Part shown: piece by piece, positions 1 through 9,370 of the stretch
Layout of the letters: each line of letters opens with the position of its first letter
Position numbering within the stretch: the first letter of the stretch is position 1
Source: JACCZX01 sp963824935
GTDB lineage: Bacteria; Pseudomonadota; Gammaproteobacteria; Burkholderiales; Burkholderiaceae_F
Assembly: GCA_963824935.1 (NCBI GenBank)
Contig: CAWGRF010000006.1
Span: forward strand, 1-64,000
DNA: 64,000 bases
Reading direction: 5' to 3'
Position numbers and translations under genes: made by a program
Notes under the pieces: model-generated
The model's database searches: none
Told to the model about the DNA's origin: nothing
What the model saw: only the letters and a program-made list of their open reading frames with translations

Positions 1-1
1 A

Positions 2-2408
2 ATGGCTGACCATCACAGCACCGGTGCACGTTGCGATCATGGCTCGCAAGTGGCTGCTGCGAAGGCTGAGTCAACATTGATCGATCCGGTCTGCGGGATG
101 ACCGTCACGCGGCAATCGAAGCACCGCGTCTCGCACGCCGGCGACGACTACTTTTTCTGCAGTGCCGGGTGCGCTGCGAAGTTCGCGGCGGATCCCGACA
201 AGTATCTGGATTCGCGTCCAGCGCCGCCTGCGGTGCCCGAGCGCGCCGACGCGATCTATACGTGTCCGATGCATCCGGAGATTCGGCAGGTCGGGCCGGG
301 TAACTGTCCAATCTGCGGCATGTCGCTCGAGCCGGCCGATGCATCGGTTGCGGAGGACAACACCGAGCTGCGCTTGATGACGCGCCGTCTATGGATCGCC
401 GCTGCGTTATCGCTGCCGATCGCGCTGATGGCGATGACCGAATTCGTTCCTGCGCTTCATCAGCGATTGATCGCTGCAATGGGGCCATGGTTCGGCTGGA
501 CGCAGTTGCTGCTCGCGACGCCGGTAGTACTCTGGTGCGGAGCGTTTTTCTTCAAGCTCGGCTGGCAGTCGATCGTCAATCGCTCGCCGAACATGTTTAC
601 ATTGATCGCGCTCGGCGTCGCGGCAGCCTACGGCTTTAGCGTGTTTGCGCTGCTGTTTCCGCAGGCGCTGCCGGCAGCAATGATGAGCAAAAGCGCGATG
701 AACGGCGCTCCGCCGTTGTACTTCGAGGCGGCGGCGATCATCACCACGTTGGTGATCCTCGGTCAGGTGCTCGAGTTGCGCGCGCGTTCGCAGACATCCG
801 CTGCCGTGCGTGCGCTGCTACAACTCGCGCCGCCGACGGCGCTACGCATTGAGGCCGACGGCCAGGAACGCGAGGTCGCGCTCGAGCAGGTGCATCGGGG
901 CGATCGACTGCGCGTGCGGCCCGGCGAGAAGGTACCGGTCGACGGCGTCGTGCTCGATGGCCGCTCGAATGTCGACGAATCGATGATGACCGGCGAGCCG
1001 TTGCCTGTGACGAAGGAAGCGGGCGCGAAAGGTCACCGGCGCCACCGTCAATCAGACCGGCAGCTTCGTGATGCGTGCCGAGCGCGTTGGCGCTGACACG
1101 TTGCTGGCGCAGATCGTTCAGATGGTCGCTGAAGCCGGTCGTACGCGCGCGCCGATCCAGAGACTCGCAGATATCGTGGCAAGCTGGTTCGTGCCAGCGG
1201 TCGTGCTGATTGCGATGGTTGCCGCAATCGTCTGGATCGCCGTTGGCCCCGAACCTCGCTACGTCAACGCATTAGTCGTTGCCGTCAGCGTGCTGATCAT
1301 CGCGTGTCCGTGCGCGCTTGGGCTAGCGACGCCGATGTCGATCATGGTCGGAGTCGGTCGCGGCGCGCAGGCAGGCGTGCTGGTGCGCGACGCCGAAGCA
1401 CTGGAGTCGATGCAGAAGGTCGACACGTTAGTGGTGGACAAGACCGGCACGCTGACCGAAGGCAAGCCACGAGTGGTTCGAGCGATACCCAGCCCCGGCA
1501 TCACCGAAGAAACACTCATCGCTACAGCCGCGGGCCTTGAGACGGCGAGCGAACATCCGTTAGCGCGCGCAATCCTCGAGTTCGCGCGCGAGCGTTCGGT
1601 CGAGCCGCTGACTGTGCAAGGCTTCGAGTCGATTACCGGACTCGGGGTGCAAGCCTCAGGGACTGACGGCCGGCTGCGCCTCGGCAGCGCACGCTTCCTC
1701 AACGAATCGGGCGTGGATCTGTCCGCGATGAACCCGATCGCCGAGCAACTACGCAGCGAAGGCAGCACGGTGGTGTTCGTCAGCGCAGAAAATCGTTTAC
1801 TTGGATTACTGGCGATTGCAGATCCGATCAAGCCCACGACAGCAGCTGCGATTCAAGAACTCGCTCGCGACGGAGTGCGTGTCGTGATGGCGACCGGCGA
1901 TGGGCAGGCGACCGCTGCAGCAGTCGCTGCGACGCTCGGCATCAAGGACTTCCGCGCCGAAGTTCTGCCGGCCGACAAAAATGCGCTTGTAAAAGAGTTG
2001 CAAGCGCAAGGCCGCGTCGTCGCGATGGCCGGCGACGGCATCAACGACGCACCGGCGCTCGCGGCGGCCGATGTCGGCATTGCGATGGGGAAAGGGGCGG
2101 GAACCGGGGGCACCGACATCGCGATGCAATCTGCGCGCATCGTGCTCGTTAAGGGTGATTTGAATGGGATCGTACGTGCGCGCCAGCTATCGAACGCGGT
2201 GATGCGCAACATCCGCCAGAACCTGTTTTTCGCATTCGCTTACAACGCGGCCGGAGTACCGCTCGCTGCCGGTGTGTTGTATCCGCTGACCGGTTGGTTG
2301 CTAAGTCCGATCATTGCATCGGCTGCGATGGCACTCTCATCAGTATCAGTCATCGGCAATTCTTTGCGCTTGCGCCGCACCGAGCTTTCACTCGGCGCGC
2401 CAACGTGA
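2..2408 (+). CDS. copA: Heavy-metal (copper-type) translocating P-type ATPase, frameshifted
   Basis: P1B-type ATPase that would export Cu(I) or a similar ion across the inner membrane. The N-terminus carries a YHS-type metal domain (about residues 27-72, DPVCGM and FCSAGC), then a heavy-metal-binding domain with YTCPMHPEI and CPICGM. The core has the Cys435-Pro-Cys437 transport motif, DKTGT with phospho-accepting Asp479, and GDGINDAP. The reading frame breaks near 1031: one extra G after GCGAAA turns the actuator sequence after PVTKEAGAK out of frame, and it resumes at VTGATVNQTG. Joined length is about 801 residues, normal for the YHS/HMBD-bearing group. The hinge reads GKGAGTGGTDIAM, slightly longer than the usual GTGTDVAM. 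No metal regulator lies beside it, although the upstream side is cut by the window edge. The frameshift is probably a sequence error. Confidence 0.9.
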
Positions 2409-2492
2409 GCGCTACGCGGCGGATAAGCCAAGCAGTTTTGGCTCTTCAGCTTCACTGCGGCGCCTGCGCGCGCCTTACACTTCGCCGTCAAC

Positions 2493-2509
2493 GTATCAAT
2501 TACTGATAC
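2493..2509. promoter_or_regulatory. Perfect inverted repeat upstream of the XRE regulator
   Basis: GTATCA at 2493-2498 and TGATAC at 2504-2509 form a perfect 6-bp inverted repeat around ATTAC. It ends 23 bp before the ATG of the XRE regulator and lies in an AT-richer patch between the ATPase stop and the regulator. Position and symmetry suit an operator, possibly for autoregulation. This is inference; no flanking promoter boxes are convincing. Confidence 0.35.
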
Positions 2510-2532
2510 CGCCGGAGCGCTCGGGCTTATCG

Positions 2533-3276
2533 ATGAGTACCGAACAATTGATCGACGCGTTAAAGCGCGTTTTAAAGAGCCGCCAGATCACGTACGCCGT
2601 ACTGGCGCGGCGCATCGGGATGTCCGAGGCCAGCGTCAAGCGACTGTTTTCGCAGCGCACGTTTACGTTGAGCCGCCTGGAGCAGATGCTGGCAGCGCTC
2701 GAAATCGATTTCTTCGAGCTGGCAAAGCTCGCGCGCAGCGCCGGCGATGCGCCGGAGGAAATGACCGAGCCGCAGGAACATGCGCTCGCCTCGGAACCGC
2801 GCTTAATGGGTGTTTTTTATCTGTTGTTTAACGACTGGCAGCCGGCGCAGATCCTCGCACGTTATGAGATCACCGATGCCGAGTTGACCAGGTTGCTGGT
2901 GAAGCTCGATCGGTTGCAGCTGATCGAATTGCTGCCGGCAAATAAAGTGAAGCTCAAAGTTGGCCAGCATTTGCGCCTACGGCCCAGCGGAGCGATCCGT
3001 GCGAAGCATGGCCAACGAGTGTTGACGGATTTCCTTGCGGTCGAATTCGACCGGCACGGCGGCAATTTTCGTTTTGAGTTCCGCGACATTTCGCCGGCGT
3101 CGTTCGCCGTCGTTCACCGCAAGCTCGACCGCTTGGCCGCCGAGTTCAACGAACTGGCGGAGCTCGACAGCACATTGCCCCCGGATCAGCGGCAATCGAT
3201 CGGCATGGTGCTCGGCATGCGGCCGTGGAGAATCGGGCAAGTCACCAACCTGAAAGAACGCCCGCGGCGGCACTGA
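2533..3276 (+). CDS. XRE-family helix-turn-helix transcriptional regulator
   Basis: A 247-residue protein. Residues 1-65 form a Cro/C1-type HTH (TYAVLARRIGMSEASVKRLF, then TLSRLEQMLAAL). The remaining 180 residues are a soluble domain of unknown ligand, with a region around ILARYEITDAELTRLL that resembles a second winged helix. I chose ATG 2533 because the HTH begins there; the frame is open upstream, but that part runs into the ATPase end and looks non-coding. It may read the palindrome at 2493-2509. The target genes are unknown. It could control the neighbouring ATPase, but XRE proteins are not typical copper sensors. Confidence 0.8.
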   Translation: MSTEQLIDALKRVLKSRQITYAVLARRIGMSEASVKRLFSQRTFTLSRLEQMLAALEIDFFELAKLARSAGDAPEEMTEPQEHALASEPRLMGVFYLLFNDWQPAQILARYEITDAELTRLLVKLDRLQLIELLPANKVKLKVGQHLRLRPSGAIRAKHGQRVLTDFLAVEFDRHGGNFRFEFRDISPASFAVVHRKLDRLAAEFNELAELDSTLPPDQRQSIGMVLGMRPWRIGQVTNLKERPRRH

Positions 3277-3313
3277 GGGCCCACACTACAACGGCACGCG
3301 CAGGCGGCCGCAA

Positions 3314-4207
3314 CTAACCGCTCGTTGCAGCTGCCCTTGGCTGTGAACTCCGCCGAACGAAGTCGATCACTGCGTCACGATAGGTCGTCCCGCCGACCCT
3401 GCTCGCGCCCGAATGCGTTCCGCCTTCGATCTTGATCAGCTGTTTGATCTTGCTCGATGCCGCGGCATAAAGCTCGTCGGCCATCGCGTGCGGGACGATG
3501 CCGTCTGCCGTGCCGTGAATGATCAACAGTGGCACTTCAACTCTTCCGATCTTCGTTGCGGAGTCGAACGGCTGCGTCACGGCCAGCCCGATCCCGGGCA
3601 CCCAGCCGTACTTCATTCCGCGCACGACGGCGGGGATTGAGGTAAACGTGGATTCGATGATCACACCGCCGATCTGATTAGCCGGCTGCTTCAGTGGTCC
3701 GGCGGCGAGATCGATCGCCAGCGCTCCGCCCAGACTATGGCCATAGATGAAGCGACGCGCCGGATCGGGTTCGCGGCGCTTCAATTCTTCGAGTGCTACC
3801 CGCGCGTCTTCATAGGCGGTTTCTTCCGACGGCAACAGCTCGGTGCTCTTGCCGAATCCGCGATAGTCGACCGCCAACACGTTGAAACCGAGATCGACCC
3901 AGCGCGACATGCGAAACACGCTGCCGTTTAAGTTCCAGCGCGCGCCGTGCAAGTACAGCACCGTCGGCGCGTGCTTCGCATCGTCCTGCGGCACGTACCA
4001 GAAGTGCAGGCGATGACCGTTGGCCAGCTCGATGTCATAGGCTTCGGTGCCGGGCAACGGCTCCGAGAACCAGCGCTGAGTGCCGTTCCTCGGATCGAAA
4101 ATCGCCTGGCGCTGCCATTCGTCGAGCGATGCACAGCCGGCCGCGCCCGCGCCAATGGTGAGAGCACCTAACAGGAGAGTGAGCGGACGAGTCAGGAAAC
4201 GTGGCAC
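3314..4207 (-). CDS. Alpha/beta hydrolase lipoprotein
   Basis: A 297-residue serine hydrolase of the BEM46/abhydrolase type. The N-terminus (MPRFLTRPLTLLLGALTIGAGAAGCASL) is a lipoprotein signal with the lipobox GAAGC, so the protein is probably anchored in the envelope. The oxyanion region LYLHGARWNLNGSV, the nucleophile elbow GHSLGG, the acid-loop region IIHGTADGIV and a late histidine in GGTHSG give a plausible Ser-Asp-His triad. It starts with GTG, and no ATG gives a complete signal peptide. Substrate unknown; esterase or thioesterase activity is possible. It stands alone, with the SET gene upstream on the same strand. Confidence 0.82.
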   Translation of the reverse strand: MPRFLTRPLTLLLGALTIGAGAAGCASLDEWQRQAIFDPRNGTQRWFSEPLPGTEAYDIELANGHRLHFWYVPQDDAKHAPTVLYLHGARWNLNGSVFRMSRWVDLGFNVLAVDYRGFGKSTELLPSEETAYEDARVALEELKRREPDPARRFIYGHSLGGALAIDLAAGPLKQPANQIGGVIIESTFTSIPAVVRGMKYGWVPGIGLAVTQPFDSATKIGRVEVPLLIIHGTADGIVPHAMADELYAAASSKIKQLIKIEGGTHSGASRVGGTTYRDAVIDFVRRSSQPRAAATSG

Positions 4208-4271
4208 GGCGTTTGGACGTTAGGCGCGGATCAGAGTTCTCGCTATCGAACGTGCGGACTAGTCCGCCGGT

Positions 4272-4766
4272 TTACCTCTTCTTTGTGGATTTCGGCATCT
4301 GGCGCTTGCTCAGCCCGAGCATCGTGCCGCGGCAGTTTTTCGCGCCGCAGCGGCATTCGTAGTTCTTCCTCAATGTGGGCGTCAGACGCTCTTCAATCGT
4401 CAGGCAGTAATCGTAACTGAGCTCTTCGCCGGCGCGGATATCGCGCATCGCCTGGATAAAGACGCGGCCATCATCGGTCTCCTCGGTTTCGCAATTGGGA
4501 TCGCACGAATGGTTGATCCAGCGCGCCGCATTGCCTCCGACGCCGGCATCGATCACCGTCTTCTGGTCATCGAGCGAAAAAAAGAACGTGTGATGCGGAT
4601 CGTCCGGGTTCGATGGCGGCCGGCGGTCGGCCTCTTTCCAGGCGATGCGCTGGCCCTTGTATTCGATGATGTTCTCGCCCGCCTTGATGCGGCGCGCTGC
4701 ATAAACCCCGCGCCCGTGGACGCGCGAGTTCTTGACGACGATACGTGGTTTGCGTTGCGTTGACAT
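4272..4766 (-). CDS. SET domain-containing protein-lysine methyltransferase
   Basis: A 164-residue protein that is almost entirely a SET domain. It starts with the typical VKNSRVHGRGVYAARRIKAG, has the cofactor-binding NHSCDPNCE and the catalytic GEELSYDY, and ends with a post-SET cysteine cluster (YECRCGAKNCRGTM) expected to bind zinc with an earlier cysteine. The family transfers methyl from S-adenosylmethionine to protein lysines. Such short SET proteins occur widely in Burkholderiales and Xanthomonadales without a known substrate. It lies between the hydrolase and the spermidine-synthase fusion, all on the minus strand, but nothing shows an operon. Confidence 0.88.
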   Translation of the reverse strand: MSTQRKPRIVVKNSRVHGRGVYAARRIKAGENIIEYKGQRIAWKEADRRPPSNPDDPHHTFFFSLDDQKTVIDAGVGGNAARWINHSCDPNCETEETDDGRVFIQAMRDIRAGEELSYDYCLTIEERLTPTLRKNYECRCGAKNCRGTMLGLSKRQMPKSTKKR

Positions 4767-4805
4767 GAATCGGAAAGAAGCGAGTGACGTGCCCGAGTCG
4801 TTGAA

Positions 4806-6887
4806 CTAGTCGATGCCGATCAGCCGGCGTAGCTCGACGATCGGATTCGATTTCAGTACGTCGATCAGGTTGTTGAATTGATCAGTCCACAGCGAGAAGT
4901 TCGGATTAGGCTCGATGGGCTCGACCACTTCGGCAAGCCGCTCGCCTGCAAATGCGGCCGGTGACCGAGCGATCAATACCCAGTCGGTGACCGATGCAGT
5001 GCTCTCGTCCGAAGGTGAGTCGGTGACCAGTCTGACGGTCAAGCCGGCGGCCTCCGCGATGTTCGCCAGCACGGGTTTCAGATCGAGAAATCGGTTCGAA
5101 ATATGAACTGCCAGGATGCCGTCGGTCTTTAGGTGCTTGAAATAAAGCTCGACCGCTTCATGCGTAATCAGATGTACCGGAATCGAGTCGCTCGAAAAAG
5201 CGTCAACAGCGAGTACGTCGTAGCGTTGCGGTGCGCTTGATGCGAGCTCGCGCTCCAGCGATAAACGCGCATCGCCAATCATGTATTCGATCGCCGCCGG
5301 CGAAGAATTCAGGTATGAAAACTGGCTCCTCGCCAACGCCAGCACATCCGGGTCGAGCTCGTAAAAGCGCACGACGTCGCCGGCGCGCCCATAGGCCGAC
5401 AACGTGCCGACTCCCAGGCCGACGAACCCCAGCTGCACCGGTCCATGGGCCTGCTTGGCTTCGATCGCGCGGCCGACACCCGAGGTCCGCGCGTAATAGG
5501 TACCGGGCTCGAGCCGGTTTGGATTGATGGTCTGCTGCTCACCGTGCAGGATGACACCATGCAAGAGGCGGCGCACTTGCTGGTCGCCGCTGCCCTGCTC
5601 ACGCACCCTTAGCGTGCCGTAAAAATTGCGGTGCATGTACACCACATCGTCACGCAAAAATCCGATGTACTCGCTGCCGTACCATGCGGTGGCCAGTGTC
5701 GCCACCATCGCTGGGCCAATCAGCCAGTGACTCCGCCGCGCGACATACACCGCGAGCGAAGCGAGCAGCACCAGCGCCAGCGGGAATTCAAAGTACGTCG
5801 GAAATACGCGCGGCGCGACCAGCCCCACCAGAAGCCCGCCAAGCGCGCCGCCCAGCGAGATCGTCAGATAAAACTGCGTCAGATAACGCGGCACTGGCTT
5901 GCTCAGCGCCAATTCGCCGTTGCAAAAAAACGCTGCCATCATCATGCCTACGGTGTACAGCGGCACGGCCAGACTGACATCGAGCACTCCGCGATTGGCC
6001 GACAAACCGGCCGCCATCGCCACCAGCAAGATCAGCGTCGGAAACAAGAACCAGTCACGCTGATACCAACCGCGGCCGGCGCGCCCTTCGAACGCGACGA
6101 CGAAGGACAGCAGATACAGCGATAGCGGCAACACCCACAAAAATGGAACCGACGCGATGTTCTGCGTGATGTGGCTGGTGGTTGCGAGCAACAGCACAGA
6201 GCCGAGTGCGGCAAATGCAAGCCAGAGGGCGTAGTCAGTGAGGCGCGGCGCCGGCCCATCGGGCTCTGCCGCCATCGGGCGCGCCGCCGCCGCATCAGCG
6301 CCGGGTTCCGGTTGCGATGCCTTCCACGCCGACAACGCACACGCAACCACAAACAGCGCATACGCTGCGCTCCAGGCAATCGACTGCGAGCGCGACGGCG
6401 TAAACGGTTCGATCGCAAACGGAAACGCGAGCAATCCGATCAGCGATCCGAAGTTCGACAGCGCGAACAAGCGGTAAACGGTTTTTTCGGGAAACCGTGG
6501 TGCCACCCACTTCTGCAGCAGCGGGCCGGTCGACGAGAGCAAGAAATACGGCAGCCCGATGGTGGCCACCAGCAGCACGAGGATGCGCAGCGCGGCATCA
6601 GCGCCAGCAGCGGGCTTCAGCGCCTCGCTGGGAATGATCGGCAGAAACAGCAGGCTCGCTGCGAGCAGCGCAATGTGCAGCCGCGCTTGATGCCTGGGCG
6701 TCAGATATCGCGTGATCAAGTGCGAATAGGTATAGCCGGCCAGCAGAACCACCTGAAAAAACACCAGACACGTGGTCCACACGGCAGACGTGCCGCCGAA
6801 CCACGGCAGGATCTGCTTGGCGATGATCGGCTGCACCAGGAACAGCAGAAACGCCGACAGCAAGATAGTGGAAGCGAAAAGCGGCAT
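4806..6887 (-). CDS. Fused MFS-like membrane domain and spermidine synthase-like domain
   Basis: About 693 residues. The first two thirds are membrane-embedded, beginning with LLSAFLLFLVQPIIAKQILP, the hallmark of the fused MFS/spermidine synthase family. The C-terminal 250 residues are a Rossmann methyltransferase-like spermidine synthase fold: GFVGLGVGTLSAYG binds the nucleotide cofactor, with FYELDPDVL and YDVLAVDAFSSDSIPVHL following. Known polyamine synthases carry a conserved aspartate near the VDAFS segment, so activity is possible but unproven. ATG 6887 is preferred because the family starts there; a TTG lies further upstream at 6953. No other polyamine gene is nearby. Confidence 0.82.
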   Translation of the reverse strand: MPLFASTILLSAFLLFLVQPIIAKQILPWFGGTSAVWTTCLVFFQVVLLAGYTYSHLITRYLTPRHQARLHIALLAASLLFLPIIPSEALKPAAGADAALRILVLLVATIGLPYFLLSSTGPLLQKWVAPRFPEKTVYRLFALSNFGSLIGLLAFPFAIEPFTPSRSQSIAWSAAYALFVVACALSAWKASQPEPGADAAAARPMAAEPDGPAPRLTDYALWLAFAALGSVLLLATTSHITQNIASVPFLWVLPLSLYLLSFVVAFEGRAGRGWYQRDWFLFPTLILLVAMAAGLSANRGVLDVSLAVPLYTVGMMMAAFFCNGELALSKPVPRYLTQFYLTISLGGALGGLLVGLVAPRVFPTYFEFPLALVLLASLAVYVARRSHWLIGPAMVATLATAWYGSEYIGFLRDDVVYMHRNFYGTLRVREQGSGDQQVRRLLHGVILHGEQQTINPNRLEPGTYYARTSGVGRAIEAKQAHGPVQLGFVGLGVGTLSAYGRAGDVVRFYELDPDVLALARSQFSYLNSSPAAIEYMIGDARLSLERELASSAPQRYDVLAVDAFSSDSIPVHLITHEAVELYFKHLKTDGILAVHISNRFLDLKPVLANIAEAAGLTVRLVTDSPSDESTASVTDWVLIARSPAAFAGERLAEVVEPIEPNPNFSLWTDQFNNLIDVLKSNPIVELRRLIGID

Positions 6888-7106
6888 GGAGTGCGATGCG
6901 TGGGAAGCGCCAGGCGGCAAAACGGCCGGTAAACGCTGCAAAAGCGGGCGCAAAGGGCTCGAATTGTCGCATGTGTCGACGACGGGTCGGCACGCTGGCG
7001 ATGGGCGGGTTCGCGGACCGGCGAAGAGTGCAAGCAGCGCTCAAACGGTCCGCATTTCAGCCTCTGCCCGATTCAAGGGAGGGTTAAGGGGCGCCGAAGA
7101 TCAGGT

Positions 7107-8345
7107 ATGGACGGCTCCCTCTTACGATTGGATGACGCGGCGGACGCGCGGGCTGCTGGAACCGTGGCACTGGACCACATCCGGCTCGGCTGGCGCCCGA
7201 TCGTTGCCCGCGATCGCCGTGTGCTCGGAGTACGGATAGAAGTCAAAGCGACCGCCGACGCAACGTCGACGACGACGCTCGGCGCCGTCATCGCGGCACT
7301 GATCGATCACGCATCATCGCCGCGCGGGATCGTCGTGCTCGCGCCTGCGGCCTCGACGTTCGATTCAGAACTGAACGCCATCGCCGAATGGAGCGGCCGC
7401 GGTGGCGCTTACGGCAACATCGTGCTCGAAGTCGGCGCGGAGTCGCTGACGACACGGCAGCTACCTCTGATCGAGGCTGTCCAGCGCAAAGGAATGCGAT
7501 TCGTCCTGCGCCAATCCGCGCATCCGCTGCCACGCGATTGGCAGCGATTGTTCATGGCCGTCGTTGCCGCCGCCGGAAACGATCGGATACGCGACGGTGA
7601 GCCGGCGCTATGGGTGCGAGACGTCCACACGCGCAGCGATGTCGAATGCGCGCTGGCGCGCGGCGCCCAAGCGACCATCGGCTGGCCGCTCGACGAGCCG
7701 GCGGTTGATCCGTCTGCGGGTCTCGAACCGATGCGCCGCGCGGTGCTCGACATCGTGCGCTTGATTCAAGGCGACGCCGACGTCATCGCGCTCGAGCGCG
7801 CCTTCAAGAATGAACCGAGCCTTGCGCTGCTGCTGCTATCGGCGATCAACAGTCCGGCGTTTGCGCCCGGCGCCGCGTCGACGGCGCCGATTACTTCGCT
7901 GCGGCATGCGATTCTGGTGCTCGGCTACAAGCGGCTGGTGCGCTGGCTGGTGCTGTTGCTCGGCGTGTCGTCCACCAATTCGCGCTCGACGCCGCTGATC
8001 TACATGGCAGTGCAGCGCGGGTTCTTTCTCGAAGCGCTTGCCGATCGCGGGAGCGGCACGCGTGACGACCTGTTCGCCGTCGGCGCATTTTCATTGCTCG
8101 AACAGATCACCGGGCATTCGCATCAGCGATTGTTCGCCTCGGCAGTGCTGCCGCGTTCGGTGCTCGACGCGGTGCGTGCGCGCGCGGGGACCTACGGCGC
8201 TCATCTCGCGCTCGCCGAGGTGATCGAGCGCGGCGATGCCGTCAGCTCGGAGCGCGCTGCGCAGTTGGTCGGTGTGTCGATGGGCGAAATCAACACGGCG
8301 CTTCTATCTTCGCTCGCCGCCGCCGATGCGATCACGATGAACTAG
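7107..8345 (+). CDS. EAL-like/HDOD domain signalling protein
   Basis: A 412-residue protein of the YuxH class. The first 200 residues follow the fold of an EAL phosphodiesterase domain (HIRLGWRPIVARDRRVLGVRIE at the start) but lack the EAL motif and the metal-binding acidic residues, so it is probably a non-catalytic sensor or binding module. The C-terminal half is an HDOD domain (FKNEPSLALLLLSAINSP, then ITSLRHAILVLGYKRLVRWLVLLL), a relative of HD phosphohydrolases without catalytic residues. Such proteins usually tune motility, stress or c-di-GMP signalling. It is a single gene on the plus strand between minus-strand neighbours. Confidence 0.83.
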   Translation: MDGSLLRLDDAADARAAGTVALDHIRLGWRPIVARDRRVLGVRIEVKATADATSTTTLGAVIAALIDHASSPRGIVVLAPAASTFDSELNAIAEWSGRGGAYGNIVLEVGAESLTTRQLPLIEAVQRKGMRFVLRQSAHPLPRDWQRLFMAVVAAAGNDRIRDGEPALWVRDVHTRSDVECALARGAQATIGWPLDEPAVDPSAGLEPMRRAVLDIVRLIQGDADVIALERAFKNEPSLALLLLSAINSPAFAPGAASTAPITSLRHAILVLGYKRLVRWLVLLLGVSSTNSRSTPLIYMAVQRGFFLEALADRGSGTRDDLFAVGAFSLLEQITGHSHQRLFASAVLPRSVLDAVRARAGTYGAHLALAEVIERGDAVSSERAAQLVGVSMGEINTALLSSLAAADAITMN

Positions 8346-8374
8346 CACCGCTCACCGGCGCTGCGCCGAATCGG

Positions 8375-9367
8375 TCAATCCAACTTTGCACCGCTGCGCT
8401 TGATCACCGGCTGCCACCGTGCGCGTTCGGCCTGCATCAATGCGCCGAATGACTCAGGTGTGCCGCCGCCGACCTGCCATCCCGCTGTCTCGATCCGAGA
8501 CCTCACATCCGGCGTCGCCAGGATCGCGTTGATCTCACGATTCAACTGATCGATTACCGACGGCGGTGTCGCTGCCGGCGCAACGAATCCATTCCACGCA
8601 ATCGCTTCGAAGCCGGTGAAGCCCGTTTCATGCACCGTCGGCAGATCGCGCAACGCCGGCCAGCGCTCGCGGCTGGTGACCGCGAGCAGTTTGATTCGTC
8701 CCGATTGAGCGAGCGGCAGCAACGACGTCGGGTTCGACATGACGGCGTGCACATCACCTGCAGCGGTCGCCTGCACCGCCGGCGGCGCGCCGTTAAAGGG
8801 GATGTGCACCATGAACAGGCCCGCCTCGGTCTTCAGCAACTCCATCGACAGATGCGACGAGCTGCCATTGCCCACCGAGGCGTAATTCAACCGGCCCGGG
8901 TGCTGCCGTGCATAAGCGAGAAACTCCTTGAACGAATTGACCGGCAAGACGCTCGTGACCGCCAGCACATTCGGCGCAGTCCCGACCAGAACGATTGGCA
9001 CCAGATCCTTGGCCGGGTCGTACTGCAGCTTCGAATACAAAAATGGCGCGGTGGCCAGCGGACCAGTGAATGACAGACCGATCGTGCTGCCATCGGGCGC
9101 CGCCTTTGCGATCTCGTGAGTACCGAGGGTGCCGCCCGCAGCGGGCCGGTTTTCGACGATCACCACCTGACCGACGCGCTCGCGCAGCTTGTCCGCAATG
9201 ACGCGTCCCAACACATCGATCGACGAGCCGGGCGGCGCCGTCAAAATAATGCGCAGAGTTCGGCTCGAAGAGAGTTGCGCGAATGTCGTGGATACGGCAC
9301 CTAACGCGCCGGCGCCCGCGGCGCCGAGCACGCGACGGCGCGGCCAGACAATCGAAATCCCCATCAC
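8375..9367 (-). CDS. Bug-family tripartite tricarboxylate transporter substrate-binding protein
   Basis: A 330-residue periplasmic solute receptor of the TctC/Bug family, very abundant in Burkholderiales. It starts with an arginine-rich export signal (WPRRRVLGAAGAGALGAV), followed by LRIILTAPPGSSIDVLGRVIADKL, ENRPAAGG and DGSTIGLSFTG, all characteristic Bug segments. Ligands are usually carboxylates. No TctA or TctB permease is present, which is common for orphan Bug proteins. It starts just after the topB stop (GTG 9367 or ATG 9364), so it is probably co-transcribed with topB, an odd functional pairing. Confidence 0.88.
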   Translation of the reverse strand: MMGISIVWPRRRVLGAAGAGALGAVSTTFAQLSSSRTLRIILTAPPGSSIDVLGRVIADKLRERVGQVVIVENRPAAGGTLGTHEIAKAAPDGSTIGLSFTGPLATAPFLYSKLQYDPAKDLVPIVLVGTAPNVLAVTSVLPVNSFKEFLAYARQHPGRLNYASVGNGSSSHLSMELLKTEAGLFMVHIPFNGAPPAVQATAAGDVHAVMSNPTSLLPLAQSGRIKLLAVTSRERWPALRDLPTVHETGFTGFEAIAWNGFVAPAATPPSVIDQLNREINAILATPDVRSRIETAGWQVGGGTPESFGALMQAERARWQPVIKRSGAKLD

Positions 9368-9370
9368 TTG

